Assembly (NCBI RefSeq): GCF_000616095.1
Contig: NZ_BAMS01000002.1
Span: 248,001-312,000 of the forward strand
Length of the DNA: 64,000 bases
Source of the DNA: Sneathiella glossodoripedis JCM 23214
GTDB taxonomy: Bacteria > Pseudomonadota > Alphaproteobacteria > Sneathiellales > Sneathiellaceae
Reading direction: 5' to 3'
In this document: positions 10,089-19,531 of the stretch, one piece after another
Layout of the letters: each line of letters begins with the position of its first letter
Numbering within the stretch: position 1 is the stretch's first letter
Position numbers and translations under genes: made by a program
Notes under the pieces: generated by a model
Told to the model about the DNA's origin: nothing
Databases searched by the model: none
What the model saw: only the letters and a program-made list of their open reading frames with translations

Positions 10089-11294
10089 TTACGAGTTTTC
10101 CTTTTGTTTCAATGACTTCGAATTGAGAGGGCAATTCAATGGAAGTGTATTTCGGCTTTTAGACTCACTTTCTGCGAGCGGAAGTGAGAGAATCTTGTCC
10201 AGAATCTTAAAAATGAACTCCACGCTGTAGCCCGCAACGAATGCCAGCGCGAGTGGACTAAGTGAATTGATACCCGGATCAATAATTAATAGGGATTCGA
10301 TATTTTCTGGATTTGGGGATTTGGTGGTGTTTGGTGGGGTTACAAAATAACTTACCAGGATGCCAGCAAGTGGCCCTTGTGCGAGACGGAGGCTATAGTT
10401 GGTGTATGATTTTTTTGTAAAGGTCACATCCTCAATCTCTTTGGGGAGTTGCCTTAATATATAAAAACAGGCTCCGATTAACCCATATAGCATTGGCAGG
10501 AAATAAGTGGATATGGCCTGCAATGTGTTTTCCGCTGAAACAAGTTGGATGCGTTCCTGAATTTCGCGGTCCAGTAACTGAAATTCATCAAGCTGCCAGG
10601 GCTGTTTTGTAATCAGGTCAAGCGAAGACCAAACTTCGTTCCAGTTTTGCAGATGCACTGATGCCGCCTTTTTCCAGTTTTTATGTTCAGAAAGTTGGAA
10701 TTTCAAGATGGAAAGTTCGCTTGAAATAGCATCTTTCTGATTGTTATCTAATTGATCTGATTTGGGAAATTGGATATTGCGGATGGAATCCTGCAAGGTG
10801 TCGATATTATCGGTTTGTGTGTTGATATCAGATACCAGAGCATAGCCAATGTACCAGTATACTTGCAGGCAGATTAGCGTGATCAATGTAAGGGACGATA
10901 AAATTTTATAATTGCGGGCACATTTTTGCGCCAATGATTGAGAGCGTCCGAAAAATTCCCCAAAAGACCAGATTGATGGATCATCTGCGGAGGCGGAGTT
11001 GGCCTTTACGCTGTCAATGGTAATTGGGTGGATCGCCTGAGCCATTAATGTGTAGGCTTGCCAGAACCGGACTTCTGTATCTACCGTAATTTCGTTTGTA
11101 TAATATTGGCGCCGCATCGTTACAATTGCGTTGATGGTTTCCTCATCAAGGGGGTAGGCTTTTTCGGAGGCAACAACAAGCAAGCTGAATGCATTTTTAA
11201 GGGCTTCTTCAATCCGGTCTCGTTTGTGAGGCGATTTTTTCAAAAGTGCCCGTAATTTTTGCAAAAAGCTCTTTGGCAGCATAATGTGACCCAC
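10089..11294 (-). CDS. Uncharacterised multi-pass membrane protein
   Basis: I do not recognise this 401-residue protein. A cytoplasmic basic N-terminus of about 140 residues precedes a hydrophobic segment (ILSSLTLITLICLQVYWYIGYAL). A hydrophilic, coiled-coil-like stretch of about 110 residues rich in Q/S/L follows (ISSELSILKFQLSEHKN region). Then come three further membrane segments, including TYFLPMLYGLIGACFYILRQL and SPLALAFVAGYSVEFIFKIL. The last segment resembles the C-terminus of other bacterial membrane proteins of unknown role. It stands alone, divergent from the ArsC-like gene. A short upstream in-frame Met makes the exact start uncertain (residue 1 or 5). Confidence 0.7.
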   Translation of the reverse strand: MGHIMLPKSFLQKLRALLKKSPHKRDRIEEALKNAFSLLVVASEKAYPLDEETINAIVTMRRQYYTNEITVDTEVRFWQAYTLMAQAIHPITIDSVKANSASADDPSIWSFGEFFGRSQSLAQKCARNYKILSSLTLITLICLQVYWYIGYALVSDINTQTDNIDTLQDSIRNIQFPKSDQLDNNQKDAISSELSILKFQLSEHKNWKKAASVHLQNWNEVWSSLDLITKQPWQLDEFQLLDREIQERIQLVSAENTLQAISTYFLPMLYGLIGACFYILRQLPKEIEDVTFTKKSYTNYSLRLAQGPLAGILVSYFVTPPNTTKSPNPENIESLLIIDPGINSLSPLALAFVAGYSVEFIFKILDKILSLPLAESESKSRNTLPLNCPLNSKSLKQKENS

Positions 11295-11424
11295 TATTGT
11301 TGGTCATGTATGACGTATGGGTACGAGTGGCGTGAGAAAATCGCTGTTTGAGCGATTGCGTAGATGCTAATTGTTTGAGTTTTAAGCGACTTCGACGTGA
11401 ATAGTTGAAAAGGATGAGAGAAAA

Positions 11425-11772
11425 GTGATTACAATCTATGGTATCAAGACATGTGATACAGTTCGAAAAGCGCTGAAGTGGGCAGATGAGAACGGCTTGA
11501 ACAGTCAATTCAATGATTTTCGCAAAGATCCCGTTTCAAATGAACTCATCCGGAAATGGGACAATGCGGTTGGACGCGACGTATTAGTCAATAAAAAAGG
11601 GACAACCTACCGCAAATTGTCAGATGAAGAAAAGCGCCTGCTTGAAGGCGAGGGCGCTTTTGATCTTTTGGCGCAGCAACCGACTTTGATGAAGAGGCCG
11701 GTGTTTGAATCCGGGGACAAGATTGTCGTTGGTTTCAAAGAAGAGCAACAACAAGCTGTTTTAGAGTTCTAG
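11425..11772 (+). CDS. ArsC/Spx-family reductase (YffB-like)
   Basis: A 115-residue thioredoxin-fold protein of the ArsC superfamily. It opens ITIYGIKTCDTVRKALKWADENG, with a single active-site cysteine in KTCDTVRKA, and ends in the ArsC-like segment LMKRPVFESGDKIVVGFKE. The TCDT-type motif and short length match the YffB/Spx-like branch rather than true arsenate reductase, so the substrate is unclear. Translation starts at GTG (11425). Confidence 0.88.
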   Translation: MITIYGIKTCDTVRKALKWADENGLNSQFNDFRKDPVSNELIRKWDNAVGRDVLVNKKGTTYRKLSDEEKRLLEGEGAFDLLAQQPTLMKRPVFESGDKIVVGFKEEQQQAVLEF

Positions 11773-11785
11773 TCAGTTTCGCAGC

Positions 11786-12496
11786 TCACCTAAGTTGCTG
11801 AATGTAACACAATACGTGATCGATTGATCGAAGGTCGTCACTTAAGGGTAGGGCGATCAACCGAAGTGGGAATTCCCCTTTTAAGGATGGGAACTGTTCG
11901 GTTCCATGAGCTGGTTTACCTGAAAGTGAAACGTCACGAGCGAGACTCAGGATCCAGTCCACAATCATGGGTGTGAATTCGATCCTATCGATACGTTCTT
12001 CGTCAGTTATATTGTTAAGAGCAACTTTTCTCACAGCGTTGGTAAATTCGTATTTGACCTGGAGCCTGCCAACCTCTTTGTTGCAATGTACCAGCAGGCA
12101 ATTGGGCCAATGAATGCCAATTTCCTGAGGGTCCAGCGATTGCCAGGAAGGGTAGCGGCGAGATTGCCGAATATCCATCCAGTATCCCAAAATATCCGTC
12201 TGAACGGATTTAGGGGTGCCCCAGCCAGTTTTTCGAGGCCGCGCGCTTTGCGCGGGTTTTGGCTGGGTCGGATTTATATTTGGTGAAACCGCTTGCACTC
12301 CCGGTGCAGGGTCTGTGCCCAGCGAGGCATCCAGATCGCGACTAAGTGCGGCCAGACGCTCTGTTATATCACCCGCTTTAACAGGCGCATTAGATTTGGT
12401 GGCGTCCGGGCTCTTTGGTTTTCTCACCTGAATGCGGGAGAGGGATGCCGCGCCGTTACTTTCATCAAAATCATCTTCGTTAATCAGATTTTGCAT
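11786..12496 (-). CDS. PAS-like (PAS_5-type) domain protein in ParA cluster
   Basis: A 236-residue protein with a low-complexity, Pro/Ala/Ser-rich N-terminal half and a C-terminal domain resembling alphaproteobacterial PAS_5 proteins. That domain opens ILGYWMDIRQSRRYPSWQSLDP, followed by NCLLVHCNKEVGRLQVKYEFTN and ending RLIALPLSDD..HVLCYIQ. It is the third gene after ParA and the ribbon-helix-helix protein on the same strand. An AAGGTGA ribosome binding site precedes the ATG. The domain call rests on the yW..lR..r.yPs...ldP pattern and is tentative. A role as sensor or polar anchor for the ParA system is inference. Confidence 0.6.
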   Translation of the reverse strand: MQNLINEDDFDESNGAASLSRIQVRKPKSPDATKSNAPVKAGDITERLAALSRDLDASLGTDPAPGVQAVSPNINPTQPKPAQSARPRKTGWGTPKSVQTDILGYWMDIRQSRRYPSWQSLDPQEIGIHWPNCLLVHCNKEVGRLQVKYEFTNAVRKVALNNITDEERIDRIEFTPMIVDWILSLARDVSLSGKPAHGTEQFPSLKGEFPLRLIALPLSDDLRSIDHVLCYIQQLR

Positions 12497-12511
12497 ATCA
12501 AGTCACCTTGT

Positions 12512-13015
12512 CTAGAGTTTGAAAGGTTTGGACAGGCAGTCACAGCCCGCTGGTAAGATGCTCTGGGCGTGATTAGCTGTATATTCTCGCAAGGCCTCCT
12601 CAAGGATCGTCTGTGAAGATTTACGAGAATGGGCAGCCAACAGTTTAAGGGCCAGGTGATCATCTGGATCAAGACGAATGCTCATGCGGACCCGGCCGAG
12701 CTTATCTTTCTTGAGTTTTTTCTGTTCAGATCGATAGGCTTGTTCTGTAACCGCAACAGGTTTGCGGCTGGATGACGAACGATGCGGCCCCGCTGGTTTT
12801 TCCGTAACGGGATCGGGTTTTTGCGAAGTCGCTGAAACGCGTTGCAATACAGGTGCCGCAGCCTTTAGCGTTTGTGGGTCTACCTGTTTGGTATTTGATG
12901 ATTGGACAGGCCTTTTTCGATGAGCGATTAGCTCTTCGGGATGTTGTGAGCGAGAGGCTGGCTGAGCCATCCCTTTGCTGCTAATTAGGGAGCCAGTTAA
13001 AAAAGCTGCTTTCAT
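12512..13015 (-). CDS. Ribbon-helix-helix protein, probable ParA partner
   Basis: A 167-residue protein with a disordered, basic, Gln/Ser/Pro-rich N-terminus and a C-terminal ribbon-helix-helix-like segment. In that segment the strand RVRMSIRLDPDD is followed by helices HLALKLLAAHSRKSSQTILEEALREY. This layout, with a flexible tail and RHH, is that of small centromere-binding partners (ParG/CopG type) of ParA ATPases. It sits directly downstream of the ParA gene, 21 bp from its stop. Binding sites may lie in the AT-rich inverted repeat upstream of ParA. No canonical ParB is present here. Confidence 0.65.
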   Translation of the reverse strand: MKAAFLTGSLISSKGMAQPASRSQHPEELIAHRKRPVQSSNTKQVDPQTLKAAAPVLQRVSATSQKPDPVTEKPAGPHRSSSSRKPVAVTEQAYRSEQKKLKKDKLGRVRMSIRLDPDDHLALKLLAAHSRKSSQTILEEALREYTANHAQSILPAGCDCLSKPFKL

Positions 13016-13035
13016 ATGTCAAATTCCTTACCTGA

Positions 13036-13734
13036 TTAGGCGAATGCATTGCCTGACTGAAACGTGTCAGGTTTTGTGGGCATCCGGCTGATTTCACTGG
13101 ACAGGGCTGGACGCTTTTTCTCAAGCCGTCCACTGATATAGGACCACAGCTTTGTGAGCTCTTCACTGGATTTAGAGGCTGGGTTCAATTCCATAACAGT
13201 ACGCCCGTCAATCATGCTGGAAGCAAAATCCACACGCTGATGAATGATGGAAGGGGCAAGAGTTCCATGTTGCGATAACGCGATCGCTGCCTCACCAGTA
13301 ATTCTTGCCCTCGGTGTTGCTCCGTTCACTACAAAGATGAGGGGAGTATCCAGACCTTCCGCAAGTTCAACAGTTGCACCAACAGCCCTTAAGTCATGCG
13401 GACTGGGGCGTGTTGGGATAATGAGAAGGTCAGCAACCGTAAGCACAGTAGCGATTGTTTGGGTGATTGCAGGAGGAGTGTCAATGATCAGCAATTCGAT
13501 GCCCATCTGGGACATGCGCGCCACGTCATCTTTCAGCTTATCAATAGTTGTTCTGGCAAAAAGCGGGTTTTCGGCTTCCCTTTCGTTCCACCATTCTGAC
13601 AGGCTACCTTGCGGGTCGGTGTCGACCAAGGCAACGGGTCCTGCACCGGACATTTCCGCCTGTACCGCCAGATGACCTGCCAGTGTTGTTTTTCCTGAAC
13701 CACCTTTTTGAGATGCTACCGCGATGACTTTCAT
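13036..13734 (-). CDS. ParA family ATPase
   Basis: A Walker-type ATPase of the ParA/MinD superfamily. It shows the deviant Walker A KGGSGKTT at residues 10-17, A' motif VDTDPQGSLSEWW, Walker B LLIIDTPPA, and RPSPHDLRAVG. At about 232 residues it lacks an N-terminal HTH, like small ParA (type Ib) and orphan positioning ATPases such as PpfA. I placed the start at 13734 because GGAGA lies seven bases upstream; a longer form from 13770 has no site. Cargo could be DNA or a protein cluster. The downstream RHH gene argues for DNA. Confidence 0.85.
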   Translation of the reverse strand: MKVIAVASQKGGSGKTTLAGHLAVQAEMSGAGPVALVDTDPQGSLSEWWNEREAENPLFARTTIDKLKDDVARMSQMGIELLIIDTPPAITQTIATVLTVADLLIIPTRPSPHDLRAVGATVELAEGLDTPLIFVVNGATPRARITGEAAIALSQHGTLAPSIIHQRVDFASSMIDGRTVMELNPASKSSEELTKLWSYISGRLEKKRPALSSEISRMPTKPDTFQSGNAFA

Positions 13735-13841
13735 GGATATTCTCCAAAATTCGTAATTTAAATCATGCAATTACTTAATGTTGTGGAGAATAGTGTAATA
13801 AAAAAATTAAAATACGTTTACGAATTCAGAATCAATAAAGT

Positions 13842-13864
13842 AAATAAATATTTTTTATTTATTT
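13842..13864. promoter_or_regulatory. AT-rich inverted repeat upstream of parA-like gene
   Basis: AAATAAATA and TATTTATTT are separated by five T's, within about 120 bp of extremely AT-rich DNA between the ParA start and the echA terminator. Small ParA/RHH systems often autoregulate through repeats at this position, so an operator or partition site is plausible. That role is inference only; AT-rich DNA easily yields such repeats by chance. Confidence 0.35.
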
Positions 13865-13894
13865 TTATTTAAGTAAAAACTGCCTAAAAATTAA

Positions 13895-13930
13895 ATAAAA
13901 AAGAGGTCATTTCTGACCTCTTTGTTTTTT
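13895..13930 (-). terminator. Rho-independent terminator of echA gene
   Basis: A nine-base perfect stem AAGAGGTCA / TGACCTCTT with a four-base loop, A-rich on one side and T-rich on the other. On the minus strand it follows the enoyl-CoA hydratase stop within a few bases and ends in a T-run. By symmetry it could also act from the other direction. Confidence 0.85.
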
Positions 13931-13934
13931 GGGA

Positions 13935-14702
13935 TTAGGAAAATTTACTGAAATCAGGTGTCCGTTTTTCCATGAATGCGGTCATAGCCTCTCGTGCCTC
14001 TGGCGAAACCAGACGGGTTTGGAAAATATCTCCCTCTGCCTTCATTCTCGCTGCAGTCGTTTCAAAGTCACCTTTAAGCAATGATTTTGTCAATCGCAGA
14101 GCCTCTGGTGCTTTTGCTGCAAGTTTTTGGGCCGCAGCCATGGCGGTTCTGTCAAGATCCACTGGATCTACAACTTCGTTTACAATCCCATAATCGGATG
14201 CTTTTGCCGTATCAAAAGTTTCTCCGAGCATCAATAGTTCCGCAGCCCGCTGGTGGCCCAGCATTTTGGGGAGAAGGTAGCTTGATGCAGCCTCAGGTAC
14301 GAGGGCGAGGTTGACAAATGGCAGGCTGAAAGTTGCATTTTTTGAGGCAAAGACCAAATCGCAGTGAAGAAGCATTGTTGTTCCCACGCCCACAGCCAAC
14401 CCATTTACCGCACCGATCAAAGGTTTTTTGATGCTGGCAAGGGCATGCAGAAACCGTATTACCGGTGTTTCATCATCCTGCTGGGGGTTTTGCAGGAAAT
14501 CCATCAAATCATTTCCACTGGTAAAGCTGTCTGCTGTCCCTGTAATCACGGAGACACGGATGTCTGGATCAGTTTCAGCATTGTTCAGGCTGTCAGCGAG
14601 GATGGCGTACATATCCTGAGTGAGGGCATTTTTCTTTTCAGCCCGATTAATTGTCAATTTCTGGATACCATCTTTTAGGGATACCTGTACCAGATCACTC
14701 AT
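13935..14702 (-). CDS. Enoyl-CoA hydratase/isomerase family protein
   Basis: A 255-residue crotonase-fold protein. The oxyanion-hole segments are GTADSFTSGNDLMDFLQN and IGAVNGLAVGVGTTMLLHCDLVFAS, with the downstream FSLPFVNLALVPEAASSYLLP block. The first catalytic glutamate position is not obviously kept, while VPEAASS places a Glu at the second, as in isomerase-type members. Fatty-acid or acyl-CoA metabolism is likely but the substrate cannot be read. It ends at a strong terminator and lies 12 bp downstream of the NAD kinase stop, so the two are probably co-transcribed. Confidence 0.9.
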   Translation of the reverse strand: MSDLVQVSLKDGIQKLTINRAEKKNALTQDMYAILADSLNNAETDPDIRVSVITGTADSFTSGNDLMDFLQNPQQDDETPVIRFLHALASIKKPLIGAVNGLAVGVGTTMLLHCDLVFASKNATFSLPFVNLALVPEAASSYLLPKMLGHQRAAELLMLGETFDTAKASDYGIVNEVVDPVDLDRTAMAAAQKLAAKAPEALRLTKSLLKGDFETTAARMKAEGDIFQTRLVSPEAREAMTAFMEKRTPDFSKFS

Positions 14703-14714
14703 ATTTTTCTTCCT

Positions 14715-15482
14715 TTATAGTATGAATTGTTCATCCAGAATGCGTTGTTCCAGATTATGCTCGGGATCAAAGAGGAGGTGAATTGAAATATCAGGGGCTT
14801 CCTCAACCGTTACGACACTGACATCACGCACCTCTACAGCGTCCGCAACCGCACTGACCGGGCGCTTGCGATTTTCAAGAATTGAAAATTCAATCTTGGC
14901 CTCACGCGGGAGGATTGCCCCCCGCCATCGGCGTGGACGAAAGGCGCTTATGGGAGTAAGTGCAAGTACGCCCGCATTAACAGGTAAAATCGGACCATGG
15001 GCCGAAAAATTATACGCTGTGCTGCCTGCAGGTGTCGCGACCAAGACGCCATCGCAGGTAAGTTCTTCGACTTTTACATGATCATCAATTGAAATTCTGA
15101 TTTTCGCTGTCTGCCGGCTTTCCCGCAGCAAAGAAACTTCGTTGATAGCAAGCGCCTCTGTAACCTTGCCAGCCAAATCTTTTGCGACCATTTTCAACGG
15201 ATGCAAGCGGGTGATCTTACCAGCTTCCAGTCGCTCTTGCAGATTGTCTTCTTCATAGTTATTGAGCAAAAAGCCGACAGTGCCCTTGTTCATGCCATAT
15301 ATCGGCAACTCGCTAGCCATAAAGCGGTGCATGCTTTCGAGCATAAAACCATCCCCACCCAAGGCAACTACCACATCTGCATCTAGAACCCGATTTTGTC
15401 CATATTTATGAATAAGCCTTTTACAGGCTGATTGGGCATCTTCCGTATCGCTGGCTGTGAAGTGAATTCTTCTTGAAGACAT
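14715..15482 (-). CDS. nadK: NAD kinase
   Basis: Phosphorylates NAD to NADP. The 255 residues carry the GGDG motif ([15 protein letters not shown]), the NxGTVGFL-type segment [14 protein letters not shown], and the conserved [23 protein letters not shown] block. Length and motif spacing fit the short alphaproteobacterial NAD kinases. It is followed on the same strand by the enoyl-CoA hydratase and preceded by moaA about 80 bp upstream. Confidence 0.95.
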   Translation of the reverse strand: MSSRRIHFTASDTEDAQSACKRLIHKYGQNRVLDADVVVALGGDGFMLESMHRFMASELPIYGMNKGTVGFLLNNYEEDNLQERLEAGKITRLHPLKMVAKDLAGKVTEALAINEVSLLRESRQTAKIRISIDDHVKVEELTCDGVLVATPAGSTAYNFSAHGPILPVNAGVLALTPISAFRPRRWRGAILPREAKIEFSILENRKRPVSAVADAVEVRDVSVVTVEEAPDISIHLLFDPEHNLEQRILDEQFIL

Positions 15483-15562
15483 GAGAATAGGGCTTTCACA
15501 CTGTTAGTATTGAATTATTGGTGTGGTCGGAGGGGAGGTATGAGAAACCGCCGCAGGCATTC

Positions 15563-16555
15563 TTATCCACCTGTTACGCTCATGTGACGGGCGACAGCGG
15601 GAATGTGGTCACGTGAACGGTCAATCACAAAATCATGCCCTTTGGGCTTTCGGCCGATAGCTTCATCAATCGCTGCATCCAGTAATGACAAACCATTTTC
15701 CGAGCGCAGGACTTTTCGCAAATCCGCGTTGTCATTTTGTCCCAGGCACATATACAGCATTCCGGTACATGTGAGGCGTACCCGGTTGCAGCTTTCGCAG
15801 AAGTTATGGGACAGGGGAGTAATAAAACCGACTTTCTGACCGGTTTCAGCTACTTGAACATAGTCAGCAGGTCCGCCAGTTTTAAAGTCAATATCGCTTA
15901 AGTTCCAATCTTTAGACAAAGTTTCCCTGACTTCTCTTAAGGACAGGAAACGATCTGAACGCAGTTCATCGATTTCGCCCATGGGCATTGTTTCAATGAA
16001 GGTAATGTCCATTTTCCGATCACCAGCCCATGCAACCATATCGCTAAGCTCCTGATCATTGATGCCACGAACTGCAACCGTATTGAGTTTGATTTTCAGG
16101 CCTGCATCCTGCGCCGCCTGCAACCCATCCAGAACCTTATCCAGTTTGCCCCAGCGGGTAATGCGGGCAAAACGTTCAGGGTCAAGTGTATCCAATGAAA
16201 CATTAATTCTACGAACGCCTGCGGCATAAAGCGAGTTCGCATAACGCGAAAGCTGACTTCCATTTGTTGTCAGAGTTAACTCATCAAGCTCACCGCTTTG
16301 CAAATACATGCCAAGATTGTTGATCAGGGTCATTATCCCTTTACGAACGAGAGGCTCGCCACCGGTAAGACGAACTTTTCGAACGCCTTTTCTGATAAAG
16401 GTAGCTGTGATTGCTTCAAGTTCTTCCAGGCTCAGGACTTCCTTTTTGGGCAGAAAAGTCATGTTCTCGGCCATGCAATAGGTGCATCTGAAATCGCAAC
16501 GATCAGTAACTGAAACGCGCAAATACGAAACTTCTCTTCCAAAAGGATCAATCAT
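15563..16555 (-). CDS. moaA: GTP 3',8-cyclase (molybdenum cofactor synthesis)
   Basis: Radical-SAM enzyme that, with MoaC, converts GTP to cyclic pyranopterin monophosphate. The 330 residues have the SAM-cluster motif CDFRCTYC near the N-terminus, [12 protein letters not shown], and the C-terminal second cluster [19 protein letters not shown]. The chain ends in Gly-Gly (HMSVTGG), a MoaA feature needed for activity. No other moa genes are in view. Confidence 0.97.
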   Translation of the reverse strand: MIDPFGREVSYLRVSVTDRCDFRCTYCMAENMTFLPKKEVLSLEELEAITATFIRKGVRKVRLTGGEPLVRKGIMTLINNLGMYLQSGELDELTLTTNGSQLSRYANSLYAAGVRRINVSLDTLDPERFARITRWGKLDKVLDGLQAAQDAGLKIKLNTVAVRGINDQELSDMVAWAGDRKMDITFIETMPMGEIDELRSDRFLSLREVRETLSKDWNLSDIDFKTGGPADYVQVAETGQKVGFITPLSHNFCESCNRVRLTCTGMLYMCLGQNDNADLRKVLRSENGLSLLDAAIDEAIGRKPKGHDFVIDRSRDHIPAVARHMSVTGG

Positions 16556-16649
16556 GATTGCCAGTCAAGCCCACTTCTGAATCAATCTGTAATTCTACAG
16601 ATTATCGTTTCGTGATCTTTTTACAAGTGAGAAGAGACGAAGTCTTATG

Positions 16650-17768
16650 TTATGTATCTGAATAGTCGATTGCACCGGAGACATAATCGGCATTTGCCAA
16701 TGCTCGTTTGGCAGCGTCGTCTTTTAGTAAGCCATAGAATTTTTTCAATGACTCTGACTCTATTCCGATCAGTGTGAATTTAGGAATTCGGGCTGAGATG
16801 ATCAGCTCGAGAATAGTGCCAAAAATACTTTTATCGAGGCCAATTGCCTTGCAGGCGACCGCAAGTCTTTTAGGGTCATCTGCGTAAATAAGCTTCTGCA
16901 GGTCCCGACGATCAAGTCCCGCGAGTTTTGCAAAAGAGATTTCGAAAAGATCTATTTCACCCTGACGTAACGATTTGAGTAAAAAGCCTGTGGAAAGCTC
17001 GCCTGCATGGTGCAGTTTTTCGACCAGCATTTCGGAAGGATCCATGTCTTCTGAAATTGACAGAATCGTTTGTGCCCGATCTTCGGGTGTAATCTGCAAG
17101 ATATTGGGATCTACCTCGAAACGTTCGGAAATCAATCTACGCAAGGCTGTGGACACCCAACGGTACATTTTCTCTGCAATATGCGGAGGAAGGAAGGGGC
17201 GCATCAGCAGGGGTTTCTGATAAGCAAGAATAGTTTCCGATTGTTGGCACAAGGTTTCAAGGGTTGTCTCAGCAATCTTGGCGGTGTGGTTGTTGATCAA
17301 GGATACGCAAACATCCTGACTTCCTGTATCACACAGGGCCTGAGAAATGCCTTCAGTTATATTTTCACGGGCGGCAATCGCCAGCTGATGCTGTGTTGAA
17401 CGGGTGTGTACCAGTTTGATCAGATCATGTTCTTCCAGAATTCGGCTCTCTCGGAGGACAGGAAGGGCAACTTCAATTGTGTCATTTGCCAGAAACACCA
17501 TAAGGTCTTTGGGAATATCTGTTCGCGATGCGACATTCTTTGCGAAATTCGACCTGATGTTTCTCTCCACATCTGCGGTAATACGGCAAATGATGTCGGC
17601 CATCAGTTCCTTTTCAGCAACGGAAAAAGAATGTTCGTCATCAATAAGGAAATCGCTGATTTTTTCGTAAAGAAATTTCCGCTGTTCAGGAGATTTGTCT
17701 TCTGCCAGCTCCACCAGACCCAGTATCTGATTGATATTTCCTTCGTATTGCGCGCCCAATTCACACAC
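16650..17768 (-). CDS. DUF2336 family protein (first of two)
   Basis: A 372-residue all-helical protein of the alphaproteobacterial DUF2336 family. It is HEAT-like: VERNIRSNFAKNVASRTDIPKDLMVFLANDTIEVALPVL is one repeat region, and the central block LPPHIAEKMYRWVSTALRR is typical. It is a clear paralogue of the protein at 19532-20692, which has LPPALAHKMFWWVSAALRR at the same place. Translation appears to start at GTG. It lies about 100 bp downstream of a PAS histidine kinase. The family has no defined biochemical role. Confidence 0.85.
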   Translation of the reverse strand: MCELGAQYEGNINQILGLVELAEDKSPEQRKFLYEKISDFLIDDEHSFSVAEKELMADIICRITADVERNIRSNFAKNVASRTDIPKDLMVFLANDTIEVALPVLRESRILEEHDLIKLVHTRSTQHQLAIAARENITEGISQALCDTGSQDVCVSLINNHTAKIAETTLETLCQQSETILAYQKPLLMRPFLPPHIAEKMYRWVSTALRRLISERFEVDPNILQITPEDRAQTILSISEDMDPSEMLVEKLHHAGELSTGFLLKSLRQGEIDLFEISFAKLAGLDRRDLQKLIYADDPKRLAVACKAIGLDKSIFGTILELIISARIPKFTLIGIESESLKKFYGLLKDDAAKRALANADYVSGAIDYSDT

Positions 17769-17864
17769 CTTGTCTAAATGTTAAAGAGCGATACTGGCTT
17801 GTGTGAGTTAAAAAACAATAAAGATTTACGTGCAATTTTATAGAGTGTGATGATCGTTACGTGA

Positions 17865-19478
17865 TTACAGCATGAGTGGAAGGCGAACTGTAAATCGGCT
17901 TCCTGTACCCACTTCACTGGTAACAGTGATATCGCCACCCATCAGTCGTGCAAGCTTCAATGACAAGGTGAGGCCGAGCCCAACGCCGTCTTCCCCGCGG
18001 CTGTAAATGCCATTATGGGCCTGTTGAAATGCTTCAAATATTTTTTCTTGTTCAGAGTCAGCAATTCCGGGGCCTGTATCCCATATGGTCAACAGGATAT
18101 CTTCTTCATCGACAATTGTCTCAAAGCCAATTTGACCGCCTTCGGGCGTAAATTTCACTGCATTTCCAAGGATGTTCACGATAATCTGGAGGCAGCGGGT
18201 AGGGTCGACCAGCAGGTCGAAATCATGTGCAATCACCGCCTCACTCAGGTCTATGTTTTTATCCGATGCATGACGTTGTACCAGGACAAGCGCATCGGAC
18301 ACCATTTCACTGAGTGGAGTTTTCTTTATTTCAATCGGAATTTGATCGCTTTCGATGCGGGCAATATCCAGAATATCTTCAATAAGGCTTAGTAAATGTT
18401 TGCCTGAGTTGTGGATATCTCCGATATATTCTTTGTATTTGGCGGTTAGTGGGCCAAAAGTTTCCAGACTCATGACTTCGGCAAAGCCAATAATGGCGTT
18501 GAGCGGTGTGCGCAATTCGTGGCTCATGGTTGCCAGAAATTCATCCTTTGCACGTGCTGCTGCTACGGCTTTTTTCGCTGTCAGTTCAAGTTGAAGGTTT
18601 TTGTTTGTAATTTCGCGGATCGCATTTTCAAGATCAGCGCGAGATTCATTCGCCTCACTCTCGGCCGACAGGCGGGCAGTGATGTCGTCACTTGTACCCC
18701 GGTACCCAACGAAGCGACCCTTTTCATTAAAGACGGGAACGCCGCTGATGTTGAATATTTTGGTCTCCCCATCGGCACCAACTACCTTCATCGGTTGGGA
18801 TCTGAAAGGGATATGACGGGCCATTGCATGTTCAGCCTTGCTCAGGCCTTTTTCCATGTTCTGAAATTCACCCAATTCGGTGAGCTGTTTTCCTTTGAGA
18901 AGTATAGGTGGCAGACCAACAGCCTGCACTGCGCGATCAGATACAAATGTTATATCGCCATCTTCATCTGTTTCCCAAATCCAGTCAGATGCAGCGCGAG
19001 TAATGTCCAGAAAACGTCGTTTTTCAAGACGCAGTTTCGTTTCTGCATTTACCTGTCTTGTAGAATTGATGAAGGACCCGCAGACAGCGATAAATTTGTC
19101 GTCTTTATCAAAGATTGGGAAATGGCGTGATAAATAATATTCCGTTCCCTGAGGGCTCTCGATGGAGACCTGTTTCGTTTCAGCATCCTTACTGACCGCA
19201 ATTCGGTTAATGATTTCAAGATGATCTGATTTGAGGGCTGGAAATAATCTGTTTTTGGAATTTGAGGAGGTAGTGTGGCTAAAAATCTCTGAATATCCGG
19301 AGTTTACGTACAGAACGGACCCATCAGGCCGTGCGATATACATTGGCTGCGCCTGATCAAAGACTGCATCAAAAAAATCCCGACTGATTACGCTTTGTTG
19401 TCCACCTAACAGCGCTTTTTCAATGTTTTTAACATTTTGACGCAAGGATACAACGCTTCCCCGTGACTTCTCGGCCAT
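17865..19478 (-). CDS. PAS-domain sensor histidine kinase (PleC/DivJ-like)
   Basis: A 537-residue soluble hybrid-free kinase. Two PAS domains (about 30-150, FFDAVFDQAQPMYIARPDGS; and about 155-270, ASDWIWETDEDGDITFVSD, ending GYRGTSDDITAR) are followed by a short coiled coil. The HisKA domain contains [19 protein letters not shown] and the ATPase domain contains NILGNAVKFT, DTGPGIA and GVGLGLTLS. No transmembrane segment is visible, so it senses a cytoplasmic signal. It sits between two DUF2336 paralogues on the same strand. No response regulator is adjacent. The HisKA sequence is of the PleC/DivJ/CckA-like alphaproteobacterial type. Confidence 0.92.
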   Translation of the reverse strand: MAEKSRGSVVSLRQNVKNIEKALLGGQQSVISRDFFDAVFDQAQPMYIARPDGSVLYVNSGYSEIFSHTTSSNSKNRLFPALKSDHLEIINRIAVSKDAETKQVSIESPQGTEYYLSRHFPIFDKDDKFIAVCGSFINSTRQVNAETKLRLEKRRFLDITRAASDWIWETDEDGDITFVSDRAVQAVGLPPILLKGKQLTELGEFQNMEKGLSKAEHAMARHIPFRSQPMKVVGADGETKIFNISGVPVFNEKGRFVGYRGTSDDITARLSAESEANESRADLENAIREITNKNLQLELTAKKAVAAARAKDEFLATMSHELRTPLNAIIGFAEVMSLETFGPLTAKYKEYIGDIHNSGKHLLSLIEDILDIARIESDQIPIEIKKTPLSEMVSDALVLVQRHASDKNIDLSEAVIAHDFDLLVDPTRCLQIIVNILGNAVKFTPEGGQIGFETIVDEEDILLTIWDTGPGIADSEQEKIFEAFQQAHNGIYSRGEDGVGLGLTLSLKLARLMGGDITVTSEVGTGSRFTVRLPLML

Positions 19479-19531
19479 TTTCTACTCAGCAAATCTTTGA
19501 TCTGCCGTCCCCTTAAGATTTCCCCCGGTAC

